From assembly GCA_027083485.1 (NCBI GenBank), contig JALWOO010000314.1, forward strand, positions 1-6,273: a stretch of DNA of 6,273 bases. Direction: 5' to 3'. The notes beneath the pieces were generated by a model. It saw only the letters and a program-made list of their open reading frames with translations. It ran no database searches and was not told the DNA's origin. The stretch comes from Amylibacter sp. GTDB taxonomy: Bacteria > Pseudomonadota > Alphaproteobacteria > Rhodobacterales > Rhodobacteraceae. The position numbers and the translations under genes are program-made. The stretch's first letter is position 1, and the number at the start of each line of letters is the position of its first letter. This document shows positions 1 to 6,112 of this stretch, one piece after another.

Positions 1-1001
1 CCGACACGCTGAGCGCCAAAAATATTATCCTTGCAACCGGCGCGCGCGCCCGCGAATTGCCCGGTCTGGAAGCCGACGGCAAACTGGTCTGGACCTATAA
101 ACACGCGCTGAACCCGCCCCATATGCCCAAGCGGCTGCTGGTGATCGGGTCAGGGGCGATCGGCATTGAATTCGCCAGCTTTTACAACACATTAGGCGCT
201 GAAACCACGGTTGTAGAGGTCATGGACCGCATCCTGCCGGTGGAAGATGCCGAAATCGCGGCGCTGGCGAAAAAGCAGTTCATCAAGCAGGGCATGACCA
301 TCATGGAAAAGGCCATGGTCAAGAAGCTTGACCGGGGCAGCGACACGGTTACGGCCCATATTTCCGTGGGCGGCAAAGTGGTGAAACAGGAATTTGACAC
401 CGTGATTTCCGCGGTTGGCATCGTGGGCAATGTGGAAAATCTGGGCCTCGAGCTGGCCGGTGTCAAAGAGGACCGCAGCCATATCGTCACCGACGAATAT
501 TGCAAGGCCGCCGAGGGCATTTACGCCATTGGCGACATCGCCGCGCCGCCGTGGCTCGCCCATAAGGCCAGCCACGAAGGCGTGATGGTGGCCGATCTGA
601 TCGCCGGCAAACATGCGCATCCGGTAAAACCCGGGAGCATCGCCGGTTGCACCTATTGCCAGCCGCAAATTGCTTCTGTCGGCATGACCGAAGCACAGGC
701 CAAGGAAAAAGGTCTGGACATCAAAGTCGGCCGCTTCCCGTTTCTGGCCAACGGCAAAGCGATTGCTTTGGGGGAGCCGGAGGGGCTTGTCAAAACCATT
801 TTCGACGCCAAAACCGGCGAGTTGCTGGGCGCGCATATGGTCGGGGCCGAGGTTACGGAACTCATTCAAGGCTATGTTATCGGGCGCAAGCTCGAAACCA
901 CGGAACAGGAACTGATGGAAACCGTGTTCCCGCATCCGACCCTGTCCGAAATGATGCATGAATCGGTTCTGGACGCTTACGGCGCGGCGATCCACTTTTA
1001 G
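1..1001 (+). CDS. lpdA: Dihydrolipoyl dehydrogenase (E3), C-terminal part, 5' end outside window
   Basis: This FAD enzyme reoxidises the dihydrolipoyl group of a 2-oxoacid dehydrogenase complex and passes electrons to NAD+ in the cytoplasm. The reading frame is open from base 3, so the gene begins upstream; about 332 residues are present of the roughly 460 usual for the family, and the N-terminal FAD loop and redox-active cysteine pair are not in the window. Visible in order are ATGARAR (codons from base 33), the NAD-binding loop GSGAIG (from base 147), the second FAD motif YAIGD (about 522-536), and the C-terminal catalytic dyad HPTLSE (His codon at 933, Glu at 948). The wording around TYKHALNPP and SAVGIVGNVENLGLE resembles the pyruvate dehydrogenase E3 of alphaproteobacteria, so that complex is the likely partner; E2 would be expected upstream. 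The 3' end overlaps the convergent crotonase gene by 4 bases. The family call is very secure; the choice of complex is inferred. Confidence 0.95.
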   Translation, partial: DTLSAKNIILATGARARELPGLEADGKLVWTYKHALNPPHMPKRLLVIGSGAIGIEFASFYNTLGAETTVVEVMDRILPVEDAEIAALAKKQFIKQGMTIMEKAMVKKLDRGSDTVTAHISVGGKVVKQEFDTVISAVGIVGNVENLGLELAGVKEDRSHIVTDEYCKAAEGIYAIGDIAAPPWLAHKASHEGVMVADLIAGKHAHPVKPGSIAGCTYCQPQIASVGMTEAQAKEKGLDIKVGRFPFLANGKAIALGEPEGLVKTIFDAKTGELLGAHMVGAEVTELIQGYVIGRKLETTEQELMETVFPHPTLSEMMHESVLDAYGAAIHF

Positions 1002-1792
1002 CGGAACTTGGGCGGGCGTTTTTGCATGCCCGCCATCACGGCCTCGATCTGGTTGGGGGACGCGATAATCGGGGCCTGCAATTCGGCCTCCAGCTTCAAC
1101 CCTTCCGGCCCGCAGCCCCAGCATTGGTTGACCAGTGTTTTGCTGGCGCGGATCGCTTCGGGGGAGCGCGCGGCCAGTTCCGTCGCCAGTTCTTGCGCGG
1201 CTGTCAGCGGGTCGGCCTCAATGCGGGTGATCAGGTTCAAAGACAGGGCCTCGTCTGCCTCAAGCACCCGCGCCGTCATAATCAATTCCTTGGCGCGATC
1301 GGCGGGCAGCAGCGCCGGCAGGCTTTGCGTTAGCCCCATATCGGGGATCAGCCCCCAACGGGTTTCCATGATGGAATAGCGCGCATCCGGTGCGGACAGG
1401 CGGAAATCACAGGCCAGCGCCAGTTGCAGGCCTGCGCCAAAAGCCACGCCTTCGATTGCGGCAATCACCGGAATTTCCAATTCCTGCCAAACAGTTACGG
1501 GACGTTGAAAGCGGTTTGCCACCTGTCCTTCGGGTGGGTTCAGGATCTCGGCGCGGATTGCATCTATTTTTGCGGCCATTTCCATAAAACTGCCCGTGTC
1601 AATGCCCGCGCAAAAACAACCGCCCGCGCCGGACAGCACCACCGCACGCAGATCATCGCGCGCAATCAGGGTTTCGCCGGCCTGCACCAGTTCGTCAAAC
1701 AACGCCATGTTGAGCGCGTTCTTTTTCTCTGGCCGGTTGATCTCCACATGGGCGATCCTGTCGGTCACGGTGATGTTGATGTGTTTGGTCAT
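998..1792 (-). CDS. Crotonase / enoyl-CoA hydratase-isomerase family protein
   Basis: A 264-residue single-domain crotonase-fold protein, the normal length for the family, which acts on acyl-CoA thioesters in the cytoplasm. The N-terminal INRPEKKNALN segment (18-28), the CoA/oxyanion segment CAGIDTGS (61-68) and GVAFGAGLQLALACD (115-129) are clear. Of the two catalytic glutamates of classical enoyl-CoA hydratase (rat Glu144 and Glu164), the first is Gln123 and the second is kept as Glu143, with the same 20-residue spacing. Asp151, eight residues on, matches the third acid of dienoyl-CoA isomerases. From memory, close relatives labelled crotonase/enoyl-CoA hydratase family share GLQ and the ending SPNQIEA...KRPP, so Gln seems typical of the subgroup and the reaction is probably not plain hydration. 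The start is secured by a perfect AGGAGG at 1798-1803, five bases before ATG. It lies 53 bases downstream of the FMN-binding gene on the same strand and could be co-transcribed. The substrate is unknown. Confidence 0.9.
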   Translation of the reverse strand: MTKHINITVTDRIAHVEINRPEKKNALNMALFDELVQAGETLIARDDLRAVVLSGAGGCFCAGIDTGSFMEMAAKIDAIRAEILNPPEGQVANRFQRPVTVWQELEIPVIAAIEGVAFGAGLQLALACDFRLSAPDARYSIMETRWGLIPDMGLTQSLPALLPADRAKELIMTARVLEADEALSLNLITRIEADPLTAAQELATELAARSPEAIRASKTLVNQCWGCGPEGLKLEAELQAPIIASPNQIEAVMAGMQKRPPKFR

Positions 1793-1797
1793 GGCGG

Positions 1798-1803
1798 CCT
1801 CCT
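1798..1803 (-). promoter_or_regulatory. Strong ribosome binding site of the crotonase gene
   Basis: On the minus strand this reads AGGAGG, a full match to the anti-Shine-Dalgarno sequence, with a five-base spacer (1793-1797) to the ATG at 1792. It fixes the start of the crotonase gene and suggests efficient translation. Confidence 0.8.
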
Positions 1804-1822
1804 GTTAGGGAGAGTGTGCGGG

Positions 1823-1845
1823 AAAAAGCCCCCCGTGAACAGGGG
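1823..1845 (-). terminator. Weak Rho-independent terminator-like hairpin after the FMN-binding gene
   Basis: Read on the minus strand, directly after the TAA at 1848-1846, CCCC (1845-1842) can pair with GGGG (1834-1831) across a seven-base loop, followed by GGC and five T (1827-1823). The order hairpin then T-run is that of an intrinsic terminator, but the stem is only four G-C pairs and the T-run is short. It may attenuate rather than stop transcription into the crotonase gene. Low confidence. Confidence 0.3.
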
Positions 1846-2502
1846 TTACGTTGCGCTCTTGCCTAGAACGATGTCTGCAATATGCGCAGGGGCTTCGACG
1901 TCGGGCAAATTGCGCGGGTCGGGGATCGGGGCGGCAAGGCGGGTTTGCAACGGGATTTCACCGGCCCAGATCGGCAGGGCGTAATCCTCCTCTTCGTCAA
2001 TCGGCCCGCCTTGCCGGATTTTGCAGGATGCTTCGGTGATTTTCAGGCGCAGCACGCCGGTGGCCTTGATTTCGGTGGCCGTCATCGGGCGCAGGGTTTC
2101 CCAACGGCCCGGGAACATCACCTCGATCATGGTTTTCAGGGCCTCGGCCTTGGCATCCGGATCAACCACGGCTTCGGCCTCTCCCAGCAGCATCACCGCG
2201 CGGTAATTCACCGAATGGTTAAAGGCCGAGCGCGCCAGCACGAGGCCATCCATGGCCGCAACCGTCACACATACCGGCAGGCCGCGCCCGCCGCGAATGG
2301 TGGAGCTGGCAGAGGAGCCGTGCCAATACACATAATCCCCGTCGCGCCATTGCAGGGTCGGGGTGACAAAGGGCATGCCGTCGCGCAGATAGCCCACATG
2401 GCAGAAATGCACACTGTCCAGAATGGCATTGATCCGGTCACGGTCATAGGTGGCGCGTTTGTTGCCCCGTTTTACGCGGGTACGTTCGGTTTGCAGATTC
2501 AT
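1846..2502 (-). CDS. FMN-binding split-barrel protein, pyridoxamine 5'-phosphate oxidase-like (NimA-like)
   Basis: A 218-residue cytoplasmic protein of the pyridoxamine-phosphate-oxidase-like flavin-binding family (COG3467 type, the group of nitroimidazole-resistance NimA proteins). Recognised by RGNKRATYDRDRINAILDS (12-30), the strand CHVGYLRDGMPFVTPTLQWRDGDYVYWHGS (34-63), the SASSTIR turn (64-70), DGLVLARSAFNHSVNYRAV (85-103) and EEDYALPIWAGEIPL near 171-185, all of which match my memory of the family. Members bind FMN or a related cofactor; most have no proven reaction, so substrate and partner are unknown, and true pyridoxine-phosphate oxidase (PdxH) activity is unlikely. I chose ATG 2502 rather than the in-frame ATG at 2586 because AAGGAG lies seven bases before it and the longer version would cover the divergent control region with sequence unlike the family. 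It is transcribed away from the adjacent MocR regulator, a common arrangement for MocR targets, and has the crotonase gene downstream. Confidence 0.88.
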   Translation of the reverse strand: MNLQTERTRVKRGNKRATYDRDRINAILDSVHFCHVGYLRDGMPFVTPTLQWRDGDYVYWHGSSASSTIRGGRGLPVCVTVAAMDGLVLARSAFNHSVNYRAVMLLGEAEAVVDPDAKAEALKTMIEVMFPGRWETLRPMTATEIKATGVLRLKITEASCKIRQGGPIDEEEDYALPIWAGEIPLQTRLAAPIPDPRNLPDVEAPAHIADIVLGKSAT

Positions 2503-2509
2503 TTTATGG

Positions 2510-2515
2510 CTCCTT
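2510..2515 (-). promoter_or_regulatory. Ribosome binding site deciding the start of the FMN-binding gene
   Basis: The minus strand reads AAGGAG here, seven bases ahead of the ATG at 2502-2500. It supports the 218-residue start over the longer in-frame candidate at 2586, which has no comparable site. Confidence 0.7.
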
Positions 2516-2549
2516 GTTTTTCCTTTCTCTTGCAATGGATTTGGGTATG

Positions 2550-2568
2550 GTAAAATATCCAGTTTTAC
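2550..2568. promoter_or_regulatory. Candidate MocR operator, GTAAAA-N7-TTTTAC palindrome
   Basis: GTAAAA (2550-2555) and TTTTAC (2563-2568) form a perfect six-base inverted repeat with a seven-base spacer. A second, wider inverted pair, TGGAT (2536-2540) and ATCCA (2557-2561), overlaps it. GntR-type winged helices bind as dimers to symmetric or repeated sites in divergent regions, so this is the natural binding site of the adjacent regulator. The assignment rests only on symmetry and position. Confidence 0.5.
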
Positions 2569-2588
2569 AAAATTACACCGGACCAATT

Positions 2589-4016
2589 ATGTCAGATGCC
2601 ATCTTCCTTGCGATTGATCTGGACGCAGGCCAGTCCAAACCGCTGTTTCAGCAGCTTTACGAGGCCATAAGCCAGCGCATTCGCGATCAGGTGATCAAAG
2701 CGGGCACGCGCTTGCCGGCGAGCCGCAGCTATGCGGTGGAAATCGGGGTGTCGCGGGCGACGGTGCTGGCGGCCTATGATCAGCTGATCGCCGAAGGTTA
2801 CGCCGAATCCCGCCAAGGCTCCGGCGTCTTTGCCAGCGATATCGGCACGGTGGCGGCGGGATGGATTGCGCCAAAACCGGCGATCCCGTCACCGGTGCCG
2901 CGCAGTGCGGGGCCGAAACCTTTTGACCACGGGGTGCCGGATATGCGCGCCTTTCCGCATCGGCAATGGGCGCAATATGTGGGAAGGGTGGCGCGCAGCG
3001 AATCCGGCGGCTTGACGGACCGGCCCTCCCTGTTCGGGGATCCGGTTTTGCGCCGCGCCATTGCGGATCATTTGCGTGACTGGCGCGGGGTGTCTGTGTC
3101 GCCGGAACAGGTGGTGATTACCGCCGGTGCCGGAGATGCGCTTGAGCTGGTGTTACAATCCGTGGCGCAAAATGGCGCGCCGGTGGCCTTGGAAAACCCG
3201 GGCTATCCGGTGTTGGTGCAGGCCTGCCGGATGCTGGGAAATCCGGTGCACTGGCTGGCGGTGGACGGGGCGGGGGCCTGTGTTTCGCCGCAGCCGGTGG
3301 CGCTGTCGGTGATCACCCCGTCCTGTCAGTTTCCGCTTGGCATGACCATGCCCATCGCCCGCAGGCAGGCGCATCTCGCGGCAGATGGGTGGGTTGTGGA
3401 AGATGATTTTGACAGCGAGTTCCGCTATGCCGGCACGCCGGTTCCGGCACTGATGGCGCTGGATCAAAGGGAGAAGGTGATCTATCTCGGCAGTTTTTCC
3501 AAGGTGTTTTCCAGCGGCCTGCGCCTTGGCTATCTGGTGTTTCCCGCGCCCTTGCTGGACAAGGTGCAGACCGTTTTGCGGGCAAGGGGCAATCGGGCTT
3601 CGGTGATGCCGCAACGGGTTTTGGCGCGGTTCATGGAGGACGGGGCCTTTCACCGGCATGTGCGCAAAATGCGGCGTCTGTATCGCGGGCGGCGGGCGGT
3701 GTTTATGGATGGATTGGCGGCACGGTTTCAGGGGGCTTTGCAGTATCGGGACTATGGCGCGGGCATGTCGGTGGCATTGAAGTTTGCGCGCCCGATGGAT
3801 GAAACCCGCCTTGCCGGTGCCTTGCAAGCGGCGGATTTGAATTGCCCGATGCTGTCGGATTACTGTTTTGACGGGGATGTGCAACAGGGGATGCTCTGCG
3901 GTTTTTGTGCCTTTGACGCACCGGAAATATTGCAGGGGCTGGACCGGCTGGAAAATGTGCTGATGCCGTTTTTGGACCTGACATCGGCTGATTCATCGGG
4001 TAGCCATCTGCGTTAA
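2589..4016 (+). CDS. MocR/PdxR-family transcriptional regulator (GntR winged helix + PLP-dependent aminotransferase-like domain)
   Basis: A 475-residue chimeric regulator, the usual length for the MocR group. The N-terminal winged helix spans about residues 17-86: PLFQQLYEAISQRI, GTRLPASRSYAVEIGVSRATV (39-59), then AYDQLIAEGYAESRQGSGVF. A linker of about 40 residues leads to a fold-type I aminotransferase domain with ENPGYP (202-207), EDDFDSEFRY (271-280) and the PLP-lysine motif SFSK (Lys305). Asp272, Lys305 and Arg312 keep the spacing of Asp279, Lys312 and Arg319 of Bacillus GabR, so PLP should be bound as an internal aldimine; the residue matching GabR Tyr281 is Phe274. Relatives sense PLP or an amino compound joined to PLP and repress or activate neighbouring genes. 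ATG 2589 was preferred over upstream in-frame starts (2514, 2535, 2547), which would overlap the control region and add non-family sequence; its ribosome site is weak. The effector is unknown; targets are probably the divergent flavoprotein gene, itself and the downstream ATPase gene. Confidence 0.92.
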   Translation: MSDAIFLAIDLDAGQSKPLFQQLYEAISQRIRDQVIKAGTRLPASRSYAVEIGVSRATVLAAYDQLIAEGYAESRQGSGVFASDIGTVAAGWIAPKPAIPSPVPRSAGPKPFDHGVPDMRAFPHRQWAQYVGRVARSESGGLTDRPSLFGDPVLRRAIADHLRDWRGVSVSPEQVVITAGAGDALELVLQSVAQNGAPVALENPGYPVLVQACRMLGNPVHWLAVDGAGACVSPQPVALSVITPSCQFPLGMTMPIARRQAHLAADGWVVEDDFDSEFRYAGTPVPALMALDQREKVIYLGSFSKVFSSGLRLGYLVFPAPLLDKVQTVLRARGNRASVMPQRVLARFMEDGAFHRHVRKMRRLYRGRRAVFMDGLAARFQGALQYRDYGAGMSVALKFARPMDETRLAGALQAADLNCPMLSDYCFDGDVQQGMLCGFCAFDAPEILQGLDRLENVLMPFLDLTSADSSGSHLR

Positions 4017-4031
4017 AAGAGGGGACAAACC

Positions 4032-6023
4032 ATGACATTATACCTCGGGGTGGACACCGGCGGCACCTATACGGATGCGGTTTTGATGCAGGATGAAACG
4101 CGGGTTGTCGCCAGCGCCAAGGCCCTGACAACGCGGGATGATCTGGCGCGTGGCATTGGTGCGGCCATCGGGGCGGTTCTGGAGGATGCCAAGGCCGACG
4201 CCGCCGAAATCGGGCTGGTGTCCCTGTCCACGACCCTTGCCACCAATGCGTTGGTGCAGGGGCAGGGGGATCCGGTTTGCCTTGTGTTTATCGGCTTTTG
4301 CGAACGCGATATTGCGCGGCAGGGGCTGGATCAGGCGCTGGCCGGTGATCCGGTGATCCTGCTGGCGGGCGGGCACAGCCATTCCGGTGCCGAGGCCACG
4401 CCCTTTGATGCAGAGGGATTGCGCACAACCCTTGAAAACATGACCGCGCCGGTGTCTGCCTTTGCGGTTTGCGCCCAGTTTGGCAGCCGGAATCCGGCGC
4501 ATGAGCTGGCGGCGCGGGACATTATCCAAGCCAAAACCGGCCTGCCGGTCACTTGCGGCCATGAGCTGAGCGCGCGCCTGGGCGGGCCGAAACGCGCCAT
4601 GACAGCGCTGTTGAACGGGCGTTTGATCGGGATGATTTCCGGCCTGATTGGTGCCACGCAAAACCTGTTGCACCAGATGGGGATCACCGCCCCCCTGATG
4701 GTGGTGCGCGGGGACGGGGCGCTTGTTTCCGCTGAACTGGCGCAGGCGCACCCGATTGAAACCATTCTGTCCGGTCCTGCCGCCAGCATTGTCGGCGCGC
4801 GCTGGCTGACCGATGAACAAAACGCCATTGTGTCCGATATCGGCGGCACCACCACGGATGTTGCGCTGCTGCGCGATGGCCGCCCGATGATTGATCCGGA
4901 CGGGGCAGAGGTCGGCGGTCTGCGCACCATGGTCGAGGCCGTCGCCATGCGGACCACCGGCCTTGGCGGCGATAGCGAGGTGTCGCTTTCTGGCAAAGCC
5001 ATCCGTCTCGGGCCGAAACGGGTGATGCCGGTGTCGCTATGCGCGCAGCGCTGGCCGGACCTTGTGCATAGGGCGCTGGATCAATGGCTTGCCAATACGC
5101 GGGTCGGGGAATTTGACGGGTTTTTTGTGGTTGCCCAGCAACAGGGCGCGGGGCTGGATACGCGCGAGGCCGAACTGGTCGCACGGATGTCGGGCGGGGC
5201 CTGTGCGCTGTCCGGTTTGATAAAGAATCGCAAGGATATTGCGGTTCTGGAACGGTTGGAGGCCCGCGGCCTGCTGTTGCGCGTGGGCATTACGCCTTCG
5301 GATGCGGTGCATGTGCTGGGCAAGCTCGACGCCTGGGACGGGATGGCGGCGGGCAAGGCTCTGACCCTGTTTGCACGGCGGCGGACCTCGGCAGGCGGGG
5401 CGCTTGCTGTGGATGGAGAGGCGCTTGCCCAAAGCATTGTCGCGCGTTTGACAGAGCAAAGCGCAACCGCGCTTCTGGAGACGGCCTTTGCAGAGGATCC
5501 GGTCTTTGGTGATCTGCCTGCCGCCGATTTGGCGCGCCATTTTCTGACCACGCGCGGCCTTGCCCATCATCGCGGTCTGGTGGCGCTGGATGCGGGGCTG
5601 AACCTGCCGGTGGTCGGGCTGGGCGCATCGGCGCAGAGCTATTATCCCGCCTTGGGCAAGATGTTGAATTGCAAGATGATTTTGCCGGAACACGCGGGCG
5701 TGGCCAATGCCATAGGCGCGGTGGTCGGCCAGATCAGCATGCGCGAGAGCGCCACGGTGGTGGCGGTGTCGGACGGGTGTTTTCGCGTGGTGCTGCCCAC
5801 GGGGCCACAGGATTTTGACACGCCGGACAAGGCCATCGCGGCCTTGGAGGCCGCCCTAACCGAAAAGGCGAGAAAGGCGGCTGAAAAAGCAGGGGCCCAA
5901 GGGGTTCGGCTGTCCTGTGAGAAGCAAATCAGGCGCGCCGAGATAGAAGGCCGTGACGTATTTGTCGAAACAGAATTGACGGTTACTGCCTCCGGCCGCC
6001 CCCGAATTACGCCAGCGTCATAG
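4032..6023 (+). CDS. Hydantoinase/oxoprolinase family protein, A-type (HyuA-like) ATPase subunit
   Basis: A 663-residue protein of the hydantoinase/oxoprolinase A family (COG0145), whose ASKHA-fold members use ATP to activate cyclic amides (hydantoins, 5-oxoproline) or, in related complexes, acetone or acetophenone. The N-terminal phosphate loop GVDTGGTYTD (6-15) and the STTLATNAL segment (66-74) mark the N-terminal domain; SGPAAS (247-252), the second nucleotide loop SDIGGTTTDVALL (268-280) and GLGGDSEV (310-317) mark the catalytic domain; RVGITPSDAVHVLG and VGLGASAQSYYP (about 528-539) follow. The last 65 or so residues are Ala/Lys/Glu-rich then basic. The length fits the A subunit alone; 5-oxoprolinases of eukaryotic type are about twice as long. 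Many family members work with a B subunit, but none lies in this window on either side. A ribosome site AGAGGGG sits just before ATG 4032, and the 15-base gap to the MocR gene suggests one operon. The substrate cannot be read from the sequence. Confidence 0.9.
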   Translation: MTLYLGVDTGGTYTDAVLMQDETRVVASAKALTTRDDLARGIGAAIGAVLEDAKADAAEIGLVSLSTTLATNALVQGQGDPVCLVFIGFCERDIARQGLDQALAGDPVILLAGGHSHSGAEATPFDAEGLRTTLENMTAPVSAFAVCAQFGSRNPAHELAARDIIQAKTGLPVTCGHELSARLGGPKRAMTALLNGRLIGMISGLIGATQNLLHQMGITAPLMVVRGDGALVSAELAQAHPIETILSGPAASIVGARWLTDEQNAIVSDIGGTTTDVALLRDGRPMIDPDGAEVGGLRTMVEAVAMRTTGLGGDSEVSLSGKAIRLGPKRVMPVSLCAQRWPDLVHRALDQWLANTRVGEFDGFFVVAQQQGAGLDTREAELVARMSGGACALSGLIKNRKDIAVLERLEARGLLLRVGITPSDAVHVLGKLDAWDGMAAGKALTLFARRRTSAGGALAVDGEALAQSIVARLTEQSATALLETAFAEDPVFGDLPAADLARHFLTTRGLAHHRGLVALDAGLNLPVVGLGASAQSYYPALGKMLNCKMILPEHAGVANAIGAVVGQISMRESATVVAVSDGCFRVVLPTGPQDFDTPDKAIAALEAALTEKARKAAEKAGAQGVRLSCEKQIRRAEIEGRDVFVETELTVTASGRPRITPAS

Positions 6024-6051
6024 GGGGAGGAACAGGCGCTTTTTGGGTCGG

Positions 6052-6080
6052 TTGACATATGAAGTTCGATTTCGTACCAA
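6052..6080 (+). promoter_or_regulatory. Candidate sigma-70 promoter of the Tat-signal (nitroreductase-like) gene
   Basis: TTGACA (6052-6057) is a perfect -35 consensus. Seventeen bases later lies TACCAA (6075-6080), a poor -10 that keeps the T, A and A of positions 1, 2 and 5. The spacing is optimal and the gene start is 32 bases beyond. The strong -35 with weak -10, overlapped by the inverted repeat, fits a regulated promoter. The -10 is uncertain. Confidence 0.5.
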
Positions 6081-6098
6081 AGTAATACGAAATCGAAC
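6064..6098. promoter_or_regulatory. Perfect 13-bp inverted repeat, probable operator
   Basis: GTTCGATTTCGTA (6064-6076) is repeated exactly inverted as TACGAAATCGAAC (6086-6098) around a nine-base spacer. It covers the presumed -10 and transcription start of the gene at 6113, the classical place for repression by a dimeric regulator such as a TetR, MarR or LysR type. Neither strand has a T-run after the repeat, so it is not a usual terminator. As RNA the arms could form a 13-bp stem ending three bases before the ribosome site, so a structural role is a second option. Confidence 0.65.
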
Positions 6099-6112
6099 CA
6101 AAAGGATTACCG

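Larger units (their letters stand above)
2503..2588. promoter_or_regulatory. Divergent promoter region between FMN-binding gene and MocR regulator
   Basis: This 86-base stretch is much richer in A and T than the flanking genes and must hold both divergent promoters. On the plus strand TTGCAA (2530-2535) followed 15 bases later by TAAAAT (2551-2556) is the best -35/-10 pair for the regulator, though the spacing is short. On the minus strand I see no convincing pair; TTGTAA and TACCAT are present but badly spaced. The putative -10 box for the regulator overlaps the palindrome at 2550-2568, which would suit autoregulation. Confidence 0.5.
6024..6112. other. 89-base intergenic region with promoter and operator-like palindrome, no gene
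   Basis: Between the ATPase stop and the next ATG there is no coding potential that I can support. The region holds a consensus -35 box, a long perfect inverted repeat and a ribosome site AAAGGA (6101-6106, six bases before ATG 6113). No convincing intrinsic terminator for the ATPase gene is visible: a five-T run at 6040-6044 lacks a stem before it. Confidence 0.6.

Noticed and set aside
57..59. TTG at 57 as the start of a short dehydrogenase
   Set aside because: The frame is open to the window edge and the residues before it (LATGARAR) are conserved dehydrogenase sequence, so this is internal.
192..1124. Long open frame on the minus strand opposite the dehydrogenase gene
   Set aside because: It is a shadow of GC-rich codon use in lpdA; the translation is rich in Arg, His and Gly with no recognisable domain, and it overlaps two well-supported genes.
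2503..2586. Longer N-terminus for the FMN-binding protein starting at 2586
   Set aside because: ATG 2502 has AAGGAG at good spacing, while the longer start would read through the divergent control region and lacks a ribosome site.
2514..2588. Longer N-terminus for the MocR regulator starting at 2514, 2535 or 2547
   Set aside because: The added residues do not look like the family and would place the palindrome and likely promoter inside the coding region; the family normally begins shortly before the winged helix.
3153..3884. Minus-strand open frame inside the MocR gene
   Set aside because: Composition (His, Arg, Pro, Gln) is that of antisense GC-rich coding DNA, and the opposite strand encodes clear PLP-domain motifs throughout.
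4038..4820. Minus-strand open frame inside the HyuA-like gene, and a similar one at 5037-5693
   Set aside because: No domain or ribosome site is seen, and both lie fully within a recognised gene on the plus strand.
6064..6098. The 13-bp inverted repeat as a terminator of the HyuA-like gene
   Set aside because: The stem is AT-rich and no T-run follows it on either strand; its place between a -35 box and a ribosome site fits an operator better.
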